Below, piece by piece: positions 23,342-34,918 of a DNA stretch of 64,000 bases (the stretch's first letter is position 1; each line of letters opens with the position of its first letter). Below the pieces are notes generated by a model that saw nothing but the letters and a program-made list of their open reading frames with translations, was not told the DNA's origin and made no database searches. Both the position numbers and the translations under genes were made by a program. Source of the stretch: Nematostella vectensis (lineage: Eukaryota; Cnidaria; Anthozoa; Actiniaria; Edwardsiidae). The stretch is taken from positions 2,318,001 to 2,382,000 of the forward strand of contig NC_064039.1 in NCBI RefSeq assembly GCF_932526225.1. The letters run 5' to 3'.

Positions 23342-24595
23342 TTCACAAGCTGTAAAAGTTGTTGTTCCAAAGGAATGGGTGCTTGCCCGGTGAACAAGCA
23401 AACACTGTTGTAGTATATCATATTTGTTTTGTTACAAAAGATAAATAAGCTGGAGAGTTTCACATATTTTTAATGCTTGCAATGTGATAAACTTGTTGAT
23501 AAACAGTTGATAAAAAAAAACAGAGGGTGGGAGATATCATCACGAATCCATACCTTGTGTATAAAACACATAACCATGACCACATTATGTTCATATCCAA
23601 ATTAAAAGATATAAATAAATTTGAAGGTCAGGGGTATACAATACATTTTCCATTTTATCCAACTGGACAGCAAGAGAATGTACTGTATTTTTATTTGAAA
23701 TGTCAGTATTATTTTCAATTTACATGTTTTTTTTTGTACACAGACAATTTCTAGGTAGCATCCTAAGAAAGTTTAACCAACCAATACTACACTAAGGAAA
23801 GGATGTCGGTATTGTTGGTATTGTCGGTATTGGATGTCGGTATTGAACTCTTGCCTTTGCATAAACTTTCCATTACAGGTACAGCCTAGAAATTTAGTGA
23901 GGGAAGTCCCACAAACTCTTTCCAGCCCATTGGTTGGTTGTATCATTGTGATAGTGTAATGGTTAACACGTCAGGCCATGAAACAATGTTCATATCCTTT
24001 TACATTATATTTTAAGCTGTTTTTAGAGCTGTTTCATATTATGTACCTTAAAAAACAGTGAATTACTACTTCAACTATTTAGTAACAGTTAAACCTTAAT
24101 CTGATTTTATATACAATACTATCTCTTACATGCTTACTATATTTCTTTCAACATTTCTCAAAACTCTTTACTGATTAGAATAAAAAAAGTGGATTACAAC
24201 ATGATCTATTGATGAATGACGGTATGTACTGTAACCCTATAAGGGCTGTGCTTACTCAAGCTGAGCTCTTTGACATGGTTATTGTTAATCTACCCGATAA
24301 GTAGAAAATTATCCAAGCTTGCTTTCAAGGAAACCTTTAATAATGGCACCTATTGAATCTCAACTGTGTTTTTATCAACAAGCATAGTGGGGTTCAACAG
24401 TATTGTGCCAAAAATTGTAACTCTGTGCATCAGCTAACAACATACAGTACTGTATCTGGACTGATAAACTTTGATACTAACCAAAAATTGGCACACTTGT
24501 GTTGCCTGTGTAATTGAATGCAAAGTAAACTTTAGCCTATTTAACAACTGTAGCATTTCATTAGGGAAGGCTTGAAAGGTACCACAGGTTTTTAG
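23342..24595. other. Intergenic DNA between convergent UNG and TMEM127
   Basis: AT-rich 3' flanks of both genes. It contains a short TGTCGGTATTG tandem motif near 23804-23845 and otherwise nothing I can name. Confidence 0.5.
23624..23629 (+). terminator. Candidate UNG polyadenylation signal AATAAA
   Basis: First clear AATAAA after the UNG stop codon, about 280 bases downstream. Other A-rich variants lie nearer, so the assignment is tentative. Confidence 0.3.
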
Positions 24596-26563
24596 CTAAG
24601 GTGCATACGCAGGAGGTGGGATCTCAGACAAGCCATCTGCTGCTTGCATTGAGTACATCAACTCCATGGACAACAAGTCTTCTTCTGACTGAGTTCTTGC
24701 ATGTCTCTGTCGATGCTTACAGTACAGAAGCCCAAATGCAGCAGCCAGTACGGACGAACCACCCGCAGCAGTCACTAGAAAGAAGCTGACTTCAAATTTA
24801 ACAGTGATTTTAGTCCATGGCGTGTTTCCTGGGATTTGGGCAACAGCAGAGTTTTCCAGTATATGACTCACCCAGTAAACCATTGCATTTGTAGCCACAC
24901 ACAACACAGCTGGAAAAATTACATACTGTCATATACTAACACAATATTGCATCAATAGAGCATATCCATATGATTCACACAAGCTTATTATCTCATTCTA
25001 CAATTCATATATTTGTGTATGAGGAGTTATTTTTTTTGTTTTATTTGCCAATCTAAGGAAAACCTGACAACCTAGATCCCCCAGTTGAGCTAAGGAGGTG
25101 GGGGCTCTTACAAATTTTATTTGGAAGTCCAAGGAGACCCCCCTTCTGTTGTTTGACTTGTTCTTTTAAGGTTAAATTTCTAGGTATACCACTAAATATT
25201 AATAAAGAAGTGACTATGTTTACACTTACCTGTCAAAATGTTGGCCACAGAGTTATTTTTGAGCCACCTCAGTATTTTATTGAGAGTTCCACACAAGTCC
25301 AAGAGGCATGCAAACATGCTTGCAACAATTCCAATGCAACAAATGGATACCACAAATTGCAAGATTAATACCATCTTCCCACTGTAGCAAAATTGCTCTG
25401 TGATCACACAAAACAGGATTAATTCCTTCAGGTCATGTTCTAGGACATAATTACATCACAAAGGCTCAGATCAGACCTGGCTGATAATGATACCTTAAGT
25501 ATAATCAGAAATAGCTCAGGCTCAATATGCCATGGAAGAACTTGGGTGAGTTCATGGAAAGTAAGCTCTTGGGTAAATAATACCAAGGATGGTGATTGTG
25601 TGACTCCACAAGAGCTCAGCATTTCTACCTATTTCAGATTAAAAAAGGTGCTAAAAAGCTCCTCAACCTGGGCACACGCCCTCTCCTTACACTCGCCACA
25701 GTCTCATTATGAACTACCAAGGCATTGTACTGATCTTACTCTGGAGGGGGAATGAAGTTGGAATTTGGGACTGAAGATACATTGTGTAGAGAGGGGTCTG
25801 GGAACCTTCCTCCCAGTGGAACTAACAGTGATGACTAAAACTTGGATAACTTGAAATCTCCACAAAGATAAACAAGTTTCCTTGAAACCAATTTTTAGTC
25901 TCTAGGGAACGTGTAAGGTGGTTCTGTCCCAGAGCTCTGAAAAGGGCCACCCCCTCTAACCTTGTGGCACCCTCTCCAACCAGTGACACACCCTCCAGCC
26001 CTGTGGCGCACCCTCCAGCCCCTTGTGCACTGCCTATGGCATATCTTATATATTATATATTTTGTTAAGTGTTCCATCAAGACCTTCAAATAGTTGAATG
26101 CCACTTTTCATTCATAACAATTGACCGATTATTGCTTTTGAATATTATGCAATTAATGTTTGAGTTGTGCAATTAACCTTTAAGCAACGAGAAATTTACA
26201 AGTGCCTGGGTTAAACATTAACTGGACTAAGATCAAAACAAAGCTAGATGTAAGATCCCTTCACCCACAAGGCCAAAGCTTACCTAGATCCGACGACGAT
26301 TTGTAAGCAATGACCTTGTATAAGCCTATGTAGTCGCCATTGCACTTGCCACCAATAATTTTAATCCACTTTGGCTCAGCCTCGGCAATCGCCAGCAGAA
26401 CCGCTGAAGCTAACGCAAAGAACGCGGAAACGATATTTCTCTCGTATTCAGGTTTAGGGCGATGACGATGTTGATTACGATTTCGCCTAGACCGCCGATG
26501 TGTCGAGCGCTGAAAGCTCTCAAAATAAAGCGGACGTGGCTGAAGCATTCCTGTAACTTGCAT
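24596..26563 (-). CDS. TMEM127: Transmembrane protein 127, 3 exons, complete
   Basis: Exons on the minus strand: 26284-26563, 25230-25397, 24596-24909, with consistent phase 1 junctions, giving 253 residues (human 238). The assignment rests on AEAEPKWIKIIGGKC (human has a similar AEPAW-IHGG-C), the FCYSGKMVLILQ helix start, SVANILT-VLCVAT, the KFEVSFFLVTAAGGSSVLA last helix and the C-terminal PPPAYAP (human PPPAYTP). Hydrophobic segments lie at about 43-62, 103-127, 142-165 and 189-213. In vertebrates TMEM127 is an endosomal/lysosomal membrane protein that restrains mTORC1 and acts as a tumour suppressor; the terminal PPxY motif recruits NEDD4-family ubiquitin ligases. The cytosolic N-terminus here is unusually Arg/His-rich (residues 20-42). 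A second ATG at residue 6 could also start translation. It is divergent from YKT6, 647 bp apart. Confidence 0.9.
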
Positions 26564-27210
26564 TTAGAGAGTTTTCATACAGGTCATGGAAGTAACCATC
26601 CGAACAAACAGTTTTTTTTCTGCACCAAGGAAGTCGACGATGTTTTGGCTCTAAGCGTTTTCGGTTTATTATATCACGTGACTCCTACATAGCTCTCGGA
26701 TTTCCTTTGCCACAGGTAACCCAGAAAGTGTTTTAGAAAGAGCTCGAAGCCCTTTAGAAAACAAAGAGAGTTTGTGGGTATTTTTGTCCTTGAGAAATTG
26801 AGAGCATAATTTTCACCTACGAACAAACTGGCGTTTATTGGTCGGAGAGTCACGCCTGCCACGGCAAACGAAAAACACTCCTGCATCTAATATTATCTGT
26901 TTGGTTTGTATATACCTTGAGCTTACTGTTGCTTGCTACTTTCCATATTTACACCGAGTTTTGCAAATTGTAGGTCTGCGTGTTTTTTTTTTTTTCTGGA
27001 CGAAATAAAACACCATTCAGCGTGACCAGTCACGCAATATGAATATATTGCGTCTATTCCGCCACGTAACCAGGCGTCATGGCCAAATATAGACATATCC
27101 CTCGAAAGGTGACGTAAAGTTGGTTAAAAGAGAAAAGAGGTACCCAGAAATCCGAAGTCTGTTTGAATCAAATTTCTACCGAAAATAGAGCACTATACTG
27201 TCCACAAGCG
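26564..27210. promoter_or_regulatory. Bidirectional promoter region between TMEM127 and YKT6
   Basis: 647 bp between divergent start codons. At 27110-27117 there is TGACGTAA, a CREB/ATF-type half-site variant, about 95 bp before the YKT6 ATG. No TATA box at a usual position. The assignment rests on gene arrangement. Confidence 0.4.
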
Positions 27211-30200
27211 ATGAAGTTATATTATTTAGGGATCTATTATAAAGATGTGAAGGTGAAGGCGCTCGTCAGCGCGGCGGATCTACAATCCTTCGGGTATTTC
27301 CAGCGATCGAGGTGAGAGAAACATGATGGCCTATGGTCACTGGGAGAAGTATCCAGTTTTGTTAGATATCCTATCCTTATAGATTAGCTATGTAGTTGCA
27401 TATATTTATAACCCAGTGATATAAAATCAAAACAAAGATACCATAAGATCTACGTGTCTCTTTTGGTGGTGGGAAAGAGTACGAATGATTATCAAGATAA
27501 ATAACTTAAGGGAGCAACTGCAGAATACCCGTCCACAAAGAGTTAACGGATCCGAGTTAACAATGAGATTTCACACCTCGATTTCTATAGAACGAGGTAG
27601 TAAATACAAGGAAAATGCAAATAAGTGGACGGGTATTCTGCAGTTTAGCCAATTTAAGTAAATAAGTACCCTTGTGTTGTTACTTTTGCCTTTTAAATTA
27701 AGAATACTTTTTTGGACTTTCTGTGGTCTTTCTTTGACAGTAAGCTTAACCTGAGCCAACATTTGACTCCGTGACAAGGTTGAACCAAGACAAACCATGT
27801 TTTTTTTATCTAATTGGCACTTATTATAATAGGCATCATGGCATCACCATCAGATAAACTTCATACGTCTGCTTGCCATCTCTCACTCCTCTCTTTCATA
27901 CCCAGCAAAATCCAAAACATTTTTAAGTCATTGGTGATAGCCTCTAACCCAGCAAAGGTCTGAACAATATTCATGAGCAAAAAAATCTGGTATACTGTAA
28001 CTACTGTAAAGCCCCTTTCAAATGATGCATGGTAGATGATAGTTTACAGTGCTATGTCACAGGCATTCAGAGGTGACATGATAGATAATGAGACAGTACA
28101 CAACAGTTCGTCAAGAGTACACCATTCAACAAACAGCCAACTTGTAAACTCTTCATACATCAAAGTTTCTTTCTGTTTGACCACTGTAGTTGTTTTAAAC
28201 TTTTCCCCTCTCTTTCTACTCATTTTAATTTAAAAGTGCTTGACAGTGGGACATGATTCTAGGAAACCCAGGGGTATTTTCCTATAACATTTCACTCACA
28301 AGAAAATAGCCCCTGGGGAAGAATAAGGAAAAAACTTGGTAAAAAAGAATTGAGGCCAATGATGAACTGTGATTGGTGGCTGAAATCCAGATTAAGTTTA
28401 TCAACGCATGATTGAATTCGCATGTTCTATACTTCTCTAAGTTCATTTAAAAGTTTAAGCAATATAAATGAACACCAATATCTGGGCTTAGTGAATAGCT
28501 GGGATTTCATCTTACTCACTCAAGCACCAATTTATACAGTATATTTCTAAGAATTATTCAATCAAATGACATCTTAATAATTCTTGGTGATATGCTGATG
28601 TAGTTATGGACCTGTGGAAAGATTCTTTCATGATTTTTGATGGTCCCATATTTATTTTGGTTGCTTTCAGTGTAAAAGAGTTTATGCAATTTACCAGTCA
28701 AATACTGGTAGAAAGAACAAGGCCAAATGAAAGAGCGTCAGTCAAAGAGCAAGGTTTGACAGATTGTCAGTTGCATTTTTGTTCATTGTCTTTAATTATC
28801 TTTAATATTTGGTAGTGAAATTCTATTCAATTATTGTTTGTAATTTTATCTATTGAATGATTTGTGGTTGGGAGTACAATATGTCTGCCAAATGCCAAAG
28901 GGTTCTGGTGAAATCTTTTGATGTACGAGCTCTTTCTTATTTACTTTTCTAAGCTTTTTTATAGATAGTGTTGCTGCAAATCTTTTTTTTTCTGCCCAGC
29001 CTGCAACAACTTTTTTCTAGGGGTATGGGGAAATAAATTGGTGTCTTGTACAAAAAAAAAAAAAGCTGAATATGTTCTGACTAGCATTGTAGCTTGCAAT
29101 ACTTGATTTTACGAAAGTGTACTGATCTGTTGTTACTTTATATCATAACAGAATATATGTGCCACGTGTTTGTTCGTGCTGATTCTCTCGGTGCATGTGT
29201 AATTTCCGACCATGAGTATCCCCAAAGAGTTGCCTTCACTTTACTTAATAAGGTATTGCAATTCTTCAATAAAATGAATTGTTTTGCTTTAGAAAGATGT
29301 TGTAGTTTCAATAAGTTTATGTACACCATGTAAAAGGAGTTATAGAGTAATTATAAATCTTGTTTGTGTTTTCAAGGTCCTGAGTTTGATTCTTCAATAA
29401 ATAATTTTTTCTCTATAGAGATGTTGTAGTTTAATCTACAACAATTGTTCTTTGTTGTATGAAACTACATTTTACTCATGGTTGGTAACACTTTTCTTAT
29501 GATCTGGCAAATTCCCATTCTTTAACATTTTTTTCCATTTCCAGATTCTTGATGACTTCTCAGCACAAATATCACCTGCACAGTATAAATCGGCTGCAGC
29601 AAAGTAAATTATTTTTTCTGCTTTTACTATTTTTGTTCTGCAGATTTAGGGCTTAAGTAGCGTTATTCATGAAATGATGTTAAACTGTATTTTTATGTAA
29701 AGAGGTTTTTGGTTTTTAGTTTTATGTGTAAAATAAAAAGCCAGAGTAAGTGCATGAAGGCTTTTCATGTATAAAAGTACATGTGTTTTGCTTAATTAAT
29801 ATATGCTTTGTACTAACTTGATTGCGTATTGGTAATGATTTAAAAAATGCTGTTAATATACAGTATATATATATTTTTCCTTATCACAGTACCATAGTTT
29901 TTCCTGCTTGTGAAGAAAATCTCCAAAAATACCAAGTAAGTACATTTTTTGGATTTTTTTTCTGGCAAAGGGTTTAAGCTTAAAAATAAAAACAAAATAC
30001 AGTAACTTTCTTTTCACAGAGGTGTAAAACATGCCACACAAAGTTGAAACACTCATATTCAGACAGTTAACTCAACAAGCTGAAGAAAAAGGTAGTCTGC
30101 ATAGTTGTGGATTACTTAAATTAGGAAATTTCATGATACATTGTGGAAGGAAATTAATCCCCATCTCATCAAATATCATCAGAGTAAATGATTGCCTGTA

Positions 30201-33200
30201 CCCTGGAAACCAGTGAGAATCAGTTGACCACCGGTCCATTTGACCCATCACCCCCTAGCATGCTAGTGGAGCCGACATTCAGCCTCAGGAACCCATGGTA
30301 GATGCCTTGCAAATGAGGGGACCAATCATACCAGACTTTTTACATTCCCACACAATACTAAATCACACAAAGCAACCATTTCCATCAGCTACTTCAACAA
30401 GAGAGTAACCAATGTTTTCATAGTTAGTAGAGAGGCTCATCTCTAACTCCCCTGCTAACTATGATTATTTTTCATCAAAAAATGAACAGAATCATGGATG
30501 GTTTTTTTGGATATACAGTACCTACATAGACTAAAGTGTTTTCAATTGTATGCAATAATGATTGATCGAAATTATTTTATTCAAGTGTAAGCAATAATGG
30601 TTGATCGAAATTATTTTATTTCCTATATTAATGTACACTGCATATCGTAGCACCACAATATGTAAGCCACCATTTTGACATTCTAGCAAAGTACCAAGAG
30701 CATCCATTTTCATCTGCTGATTTGTGGAGGCTGTTGCAATATTTTTTATTTAATTTGTTAATATTTAGGTGGTTGTTTTGGCATTTCTTCCCAAACTCCC
30801 AGCATTGTCTTCCAGCATTGTTTGAAAACAATAACAAAGGTGTGGCTAACATGGGCTCATGCATCATTTTGTTTGGGCCAAGCCTGCTGTCAAGGAGGAG
30901 AAAGGAGAGGGACAAAGAACACTTCTCCTCTTTCCCAGCTCTTGCCTAGCAAGAACAAACAGAAGACCTGAATGCATAGAGAAAAGCTCCAGGCAAGCAT
31001 AATGAAAAACTACTGGACACATTCCTGCAAACCAACTACAGTATATCACTCTGTATTCTGAAGACTCTGAGAGGACCCATTATAAATTCCAAGCTTACTA
31101 TTGGTACACAAAATAATGGATTGCAGCTACGGTGTGCATTGTACATTAAGGGATGTCGATAAACCACTTTGTTAATGTTTACAATTGTTTATGAAATGTT
31201 GGCAAGTTGCACCACAATCCTCCTTAAAGCGGCTTTGTCACCAGTTAACTTCCAAAGGGCCAACAGAAACCTCAACTGTTAAGAGACAAAATAATCTATT
31301 AGAATCTGTGTTATTTAACAGGCCATTTGCTCTTAATGATCAATCACATCCTCAATGAAACTTCAAAGAGACACACTGCTTTTACAATTTTGAAATATTT
31401 TTCGTGTTGTCTGTTTAAAATCATAAGAGATTGTTAAGTAATCAACCGGAAGTAAACTGGTGGCAATGTGGCTTTAATCTTACTTCAATAATACCTAGTT
31501 TTACCTATAAAACACTGATTGTTTTTCACCCATTCTACTAGAATCCAAGAGAGGCCGATGCTATGACCAAAGTACAAGCAGAATTAGATGAAACAAAGAT
31601 AGTTTTAGTAAGTTATATAATCTTTCTTTACATGGCGTACTGTACCATAATGGCTGCAGTCAAGACATAGCCCGTAAATAAGGCAATATTGTCCTTCCTC
31701 CCAATGTGCTTCCAAAGAATTGAAGTTTGGAAGAATGGTAGATGTTTGGAATTTTGTAATGGACCACAGAGGGGGTTTTTAGCTGTCAACCCAACATGGG
31801 CAGAAAACTTGTGAAATCAGGAGAAATTCAGGAAATATGTGAAAAAAACCCAAGAGAGCCAATGCAGGTGAATACAGATAATGTATGAACATTCTCACAA
31901 AAATTAGGCTTGTGATGTGGTCCAAAATCTTGTGACACCGCCTAAAGAGCGGGTGAGTTGACACCTATTTTGCATACCATTTCCAGGAGATCTGTCTACA
32001 CCCCTCAACAGGGCTTCTGGAATTACGCGGAAAAAAACTCAAAATTACGTGAGATTCTTTGCTAAATTACGCGGAAAATCGATCATTACGCGCTAAATTA
32101 CGCGGGATTTTGCAATACATGTTTCTTTAAAAATCAAAATTTTGCAGGATTCTTTACTGAATTACGCGCTAAATTACACGGAATATCAACTGATAATACG
32201 GAATAACGTGAAACGGTTAATTTTTTGCGCGAAAATATCTTAGGCGAGTTTTCATTGGCTTCTAGTCACCATCCAATTAAAAAAGGCATTTTATTGTTAG
32301 TCCAAGGCCTTCGCGGTTTAGCAAAGAACGCCTAGTCATTTTATTTGTTTTCGAAATTCAGTTCGAAATATCGCACTCTTACGGAGAAATACTCTCTTTT
32401 TTACGAGAAATAGAGTTAAGAACCCTAAAAGAACATATAAGCTGTGCACTCAAATGTTTTGTCTTTCAAAATTTAGCCAAATTACGCGGGATTACGCGGA
32501 AATTTGTGGTTTACGCGGATTACGCGGAGAAAGCCAAATTACGCGCTTTTGCACAACCGCGTAATTCCAGAAGCCCTGCCTCAATGAGCTGCTTCTGAGC
32601 TCGCCTATTATCAAGAAGAGATTGTACCCTCTTTGTAGTTTAACCATTACTTTCTTCATAGCATGGTACAATAGAAGCAGTTTTACAAAGGGGAGAAAAA
32701 TTGGATGACCTGGTGGAGAAGTCTGAAGGTCTTAGCATGCAATCTAAAGCTTTTTACAAAACGGTAAGATTTAGAAAGCATTATGCACCATGTAGAGTAG
32801 TTAGAATGTTTTCGAGTTATGATTCCCATCCATAGAGTATTTCGATTTTTATCCCTGGCCAGGTCTATCTATTTAGTCAGAAACAGTGAAAAAAAGATTC
32901 AAACATACCCCCCCCCCCGCTCCTCCCTCGCGCGCTCCAGTGAGCATACTTCTGCAAGGCTTAAAGCCGCATTTGTCGCCAGTTTACTTCCGGTCGATTA
33001 CGTAACAGTCTCCGATGATTTTTAACGGAAAACGAAAAAATAATTCAAAATATTGAAAGCAGTTTGTTCATTGGAAGTTTCTTTGAGGATGTGATTGATA
33101 ATTTAGAGCGGATGGCCTGTTTAAGATCTCGGATTTTAATAGATTCTTTTGTCTTTTAACGGTTTTGAGGTTTCCGTCGGACCTCCGGAAGTAAACTGGT

Positions 33201-33323
33201 GACAATGCGGCTTTGATTGAATGAGCCACCAAACGTTTGCTGTGATTGTAATTCATTGAGCGTTTTCATTCATTATTTTCTTTGTAGGCTAAAAAAACAA
33301 ATTCCTGCTGCTGTATACAATAG
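27211..33323 (+). CDS. YKT6: Synaptobrevin homolog YKT6 (R-SNARE), 8 exons, complete
   Basis: Exons: 27211-27311, 28671-28753, 29152-29252, 29545-29603, 29890-29935, 31542-31607, 32662-32763, 33288-33323, giving 197 residues (human 198), with all phases consistent. Residues 1 to about 130 form the longin domain ([52 protein letters not shown]). The SNARE helix follows from [19 protein letters not shown], with the ionic-layer Arg162 in [15 protein letters not shown]. The C-terminus is NSCCCIQ: Cys194 heads a CAAX box (CCIQ) for prenylation and Cys193 matches the palmitoylated cysteine of the human CCAIM end. YKT6 works in ER-Golgi, endosomal, vacuolar and autophagosomal fusion, cycling between cytosol and membranes through these lipids. 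Introns 1, 6 and 7 carry inverted-repeat elements. Confidence 0.96.
27511..27650. mobile_element. hAT-type MITE, copy 1 of 2 (YKT6 intron 1)
   Basis: 140 bp. The core ends CTGCAGAATACCCGTCCAC and GTGGACGGGTATTCTGCAG are perfect inverses. The element starts GGAGCAA and ends GTTTAGCC. It is flanked by AACTTAAG (27503-27510) and AATTTAAG (27651-27658), an 8-bp duplication with one mismatch, as left by hAT-type transposases. It is close in sequence to the copy at 36662-36787. Confidence 0.82.
31224..31477. mobile_element. piggyBac-type MITE, copy 2 of 3 (YKT6 intron 5)
   Basis: Same family as 4278-4530 and in the same orientation, 254 bp with TTAA on both sides. It is more diverged: the ends read AAAGCGGCTTTGTCACCAG and CTGGTGGCAATGTGGCTTT. 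It lies about 65 bp upstream of exon 6, close to its acceptor. Confidence 0.75.
32009..32578. mobile_element. 570-bp inverted-repeat element in YKT6 intron 6
   Basis: It begins CAGGGCTTCTGGAATTACGC and ends with the exact inverse, GCGTAATTCCAGAAGCCCTG. CCTCAA flanks both sides (32003-32008 and 32579-32584), a 6-bp direct repeat consistent with a target-site duplication. The interior repeats ATTACGCGGAAA and AAATTACGCG motifs many times and has no open frame, so it is non-autonomous. The CAGGG/CCCTG termini resemble hAT-like or CACTA-like ends, but the 6-bp flank does not settle the superfamily. Confidence 0.75.
32961..33216. mobile_element. piggyBac-type MITE, copy 3 of 3, inverted (YKT6 intron 7)
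   Basis: 256 bp in the opposite orientation to copies 1 and 2: the TCCGTCGGACCTCCGG block lies at the right end. The left flank is TTAA and the right flank TTGA, a likely mutated TTAA. It ends 71 bp upstream of the last YKT6 exon. Confidence 0.78.
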
Positions 33324-33614
33324 AGAGAAATGGTCGTATTTGTTAAACAGGTACATTAGACATACAGTGATATTCACACTACAAGACCATCGTCCCATCA
33401 ACACGCTACTGTAGGTACGGTGCTATATACGAACTCATTACAGTCCTACCGCTACTACGGGAAGCCCTATTCATGTAATTTAGTGTTTCTAATCGGGAGA
33501 GTCAGCGTTATTAGATATATATGGCAATCATTTCTTTGTGTTTCAGTTTTGGTGGGGATTTATGGTCAATGTCCGTAATTTCGTGGTGTCCGTAAAAGTG
33601 GGATGTCTGTGAAA

Positions 33615-33785
33615 TTAGAGTTTCTGTAATAGCGAAATGTTCGTTAGGCGAGAGTTGACTGTATTTCTCTTCGCAATTTCGAGGTGCCGTAATAGCGAAA
33701 TGTTCGTTAGGCGAGAGTTGATTGTATTTCTCTTCGCAATTTCGAGGTGCCGTAATAGCGGGGTGTTCGTAAGGGAATAGTTGAC
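33615..33785. repeat. About 64-bp tandem repeat, 2.5 copies
   Basis: The unit contains GTAATAGCGAAATGTTCGTT, AGGCGAGAGTTGA and CTCTTCGCAATTTCGAGGTG. It is repeated at about 33627, 33691 and partly at 33755. Confidence 0.85.
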
Positions 33786-33884
33786 TCAATACATCATGAA
33801 CATATTTTTGAAGAGGATATCAGTTTTGTTACATTGTGTAGTACCAGCTTAGCATACATACAGTGGATATCAGGAGGTTTCTTA

Positions 33885-34290
33885 CCATGGGCTGCTCTAC
33901 CGGAATACCTATCTGAGCACCTGGAGTCTATACAGAAAAGAGCTTTAAAAATCATTCTAAGGCACGAATATACGAGCTATAGTAGTGCCCTTGCCTCAAC
34001 GTCTCTCCAATTTTTGTCTGAGAGAAGGGATGAAGCATGTCGGAAATTTATGGCAAGAGCTAAAACTGTTGAACCCTTAAAATCTGTGGTTAATAACATG
34101 ACAACTGTCCAACATGGATATAATTTGAGATCAGGAAATGAGAAAATAATAGGACCGCAAGCTAAAACTGGTAGGTTTAGAGATTTTGTGACTGTACGCT
34201 ATTGTTAGTTTCTGTGTGACGACCTCTCACTTGTAATTCAGCCATGATAGCTGCAATGGTGTAGAAATAAACATATATATTACATATATA
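33885..34290 (+). pseudogene. 3' end of a non-LTR retrotransposon (reverse-transcriptase C-terminal tail)
   Basis: The frame reads ALPEYLSEHLESIQKRALKII, the short motif that closes the reverse-transcriptase domain of many metazoan LINEs (CR1/RTE/Jockey-like). It continues about 85 codons to a stop at 34206-34208. The usual YACPVWH-type residues before it are absent, so the copy is 5'-truncated. An AATAAA-containing, AT-rich tail (34267 on) follows, as expected for a LINE 3' end. No other part of the element is present. Confidence 0.65.
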
Positions 34291-34649
34291 TTATAATATA
34301 TGAACTTGACTATGTTCACAAGAATGTCACATTTGGTTGAGAGGTCTTGTGACATGTTGACAGGTCATGTAACATGATATCAAGGACAGAATTTGGTTGA
34401 TGTCGTTTATGTTTCAGTGCATGTCATTTCCGGTCGAGGGGTCAGAACCAACACAAGAAACACGGAATAACCCGTAATTAATCCCTTTTTTCTAAATTTC
34501 CTGTGATGTATAAAAAAAGGACCTAACGAAAAAAAATATATCTCCAAATTTGTTTATTTCCAATTGAAAAATGTATATATATACATAAGAATAAGATGTA
34601 GAGAATGGTTTCTTTTCTCAGTAATAAAATGTGTAGTTTATTTTAATTG

Positions 34650-34918
34650 TGACTATGATATTTGTTTCTGATAGCACATTCACTGCTTTTTGGGTTCTCT
34701 GTTTCTGATAGCACATTCACTGCTTCTTGGGTTCGCTGTTTCTGATAGCACATTCACTGCTTCTTGGGTTTTCTGTTTCTGATAGCACATTCACTGCTTC
34801 TTGGGTTCTCTGTTTCTGATAGCACATTCACTGCTTCTTGGGTTCTCTGTATCTGATAGCACATTCACTGCTTCTTGGGTTCTCTGTTTCTAATAGCACA
34901 TTCACTGCTTCTTTTTAT
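34650..34918. repeat. 37-bp tandem repeat, about 7 copies
   Basis: The unit is TCTGATAGCACATTCACTGC followed by TTCTTGGGTTCTCTGTT, nearly perfect across the array. Confidence 0.95.
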
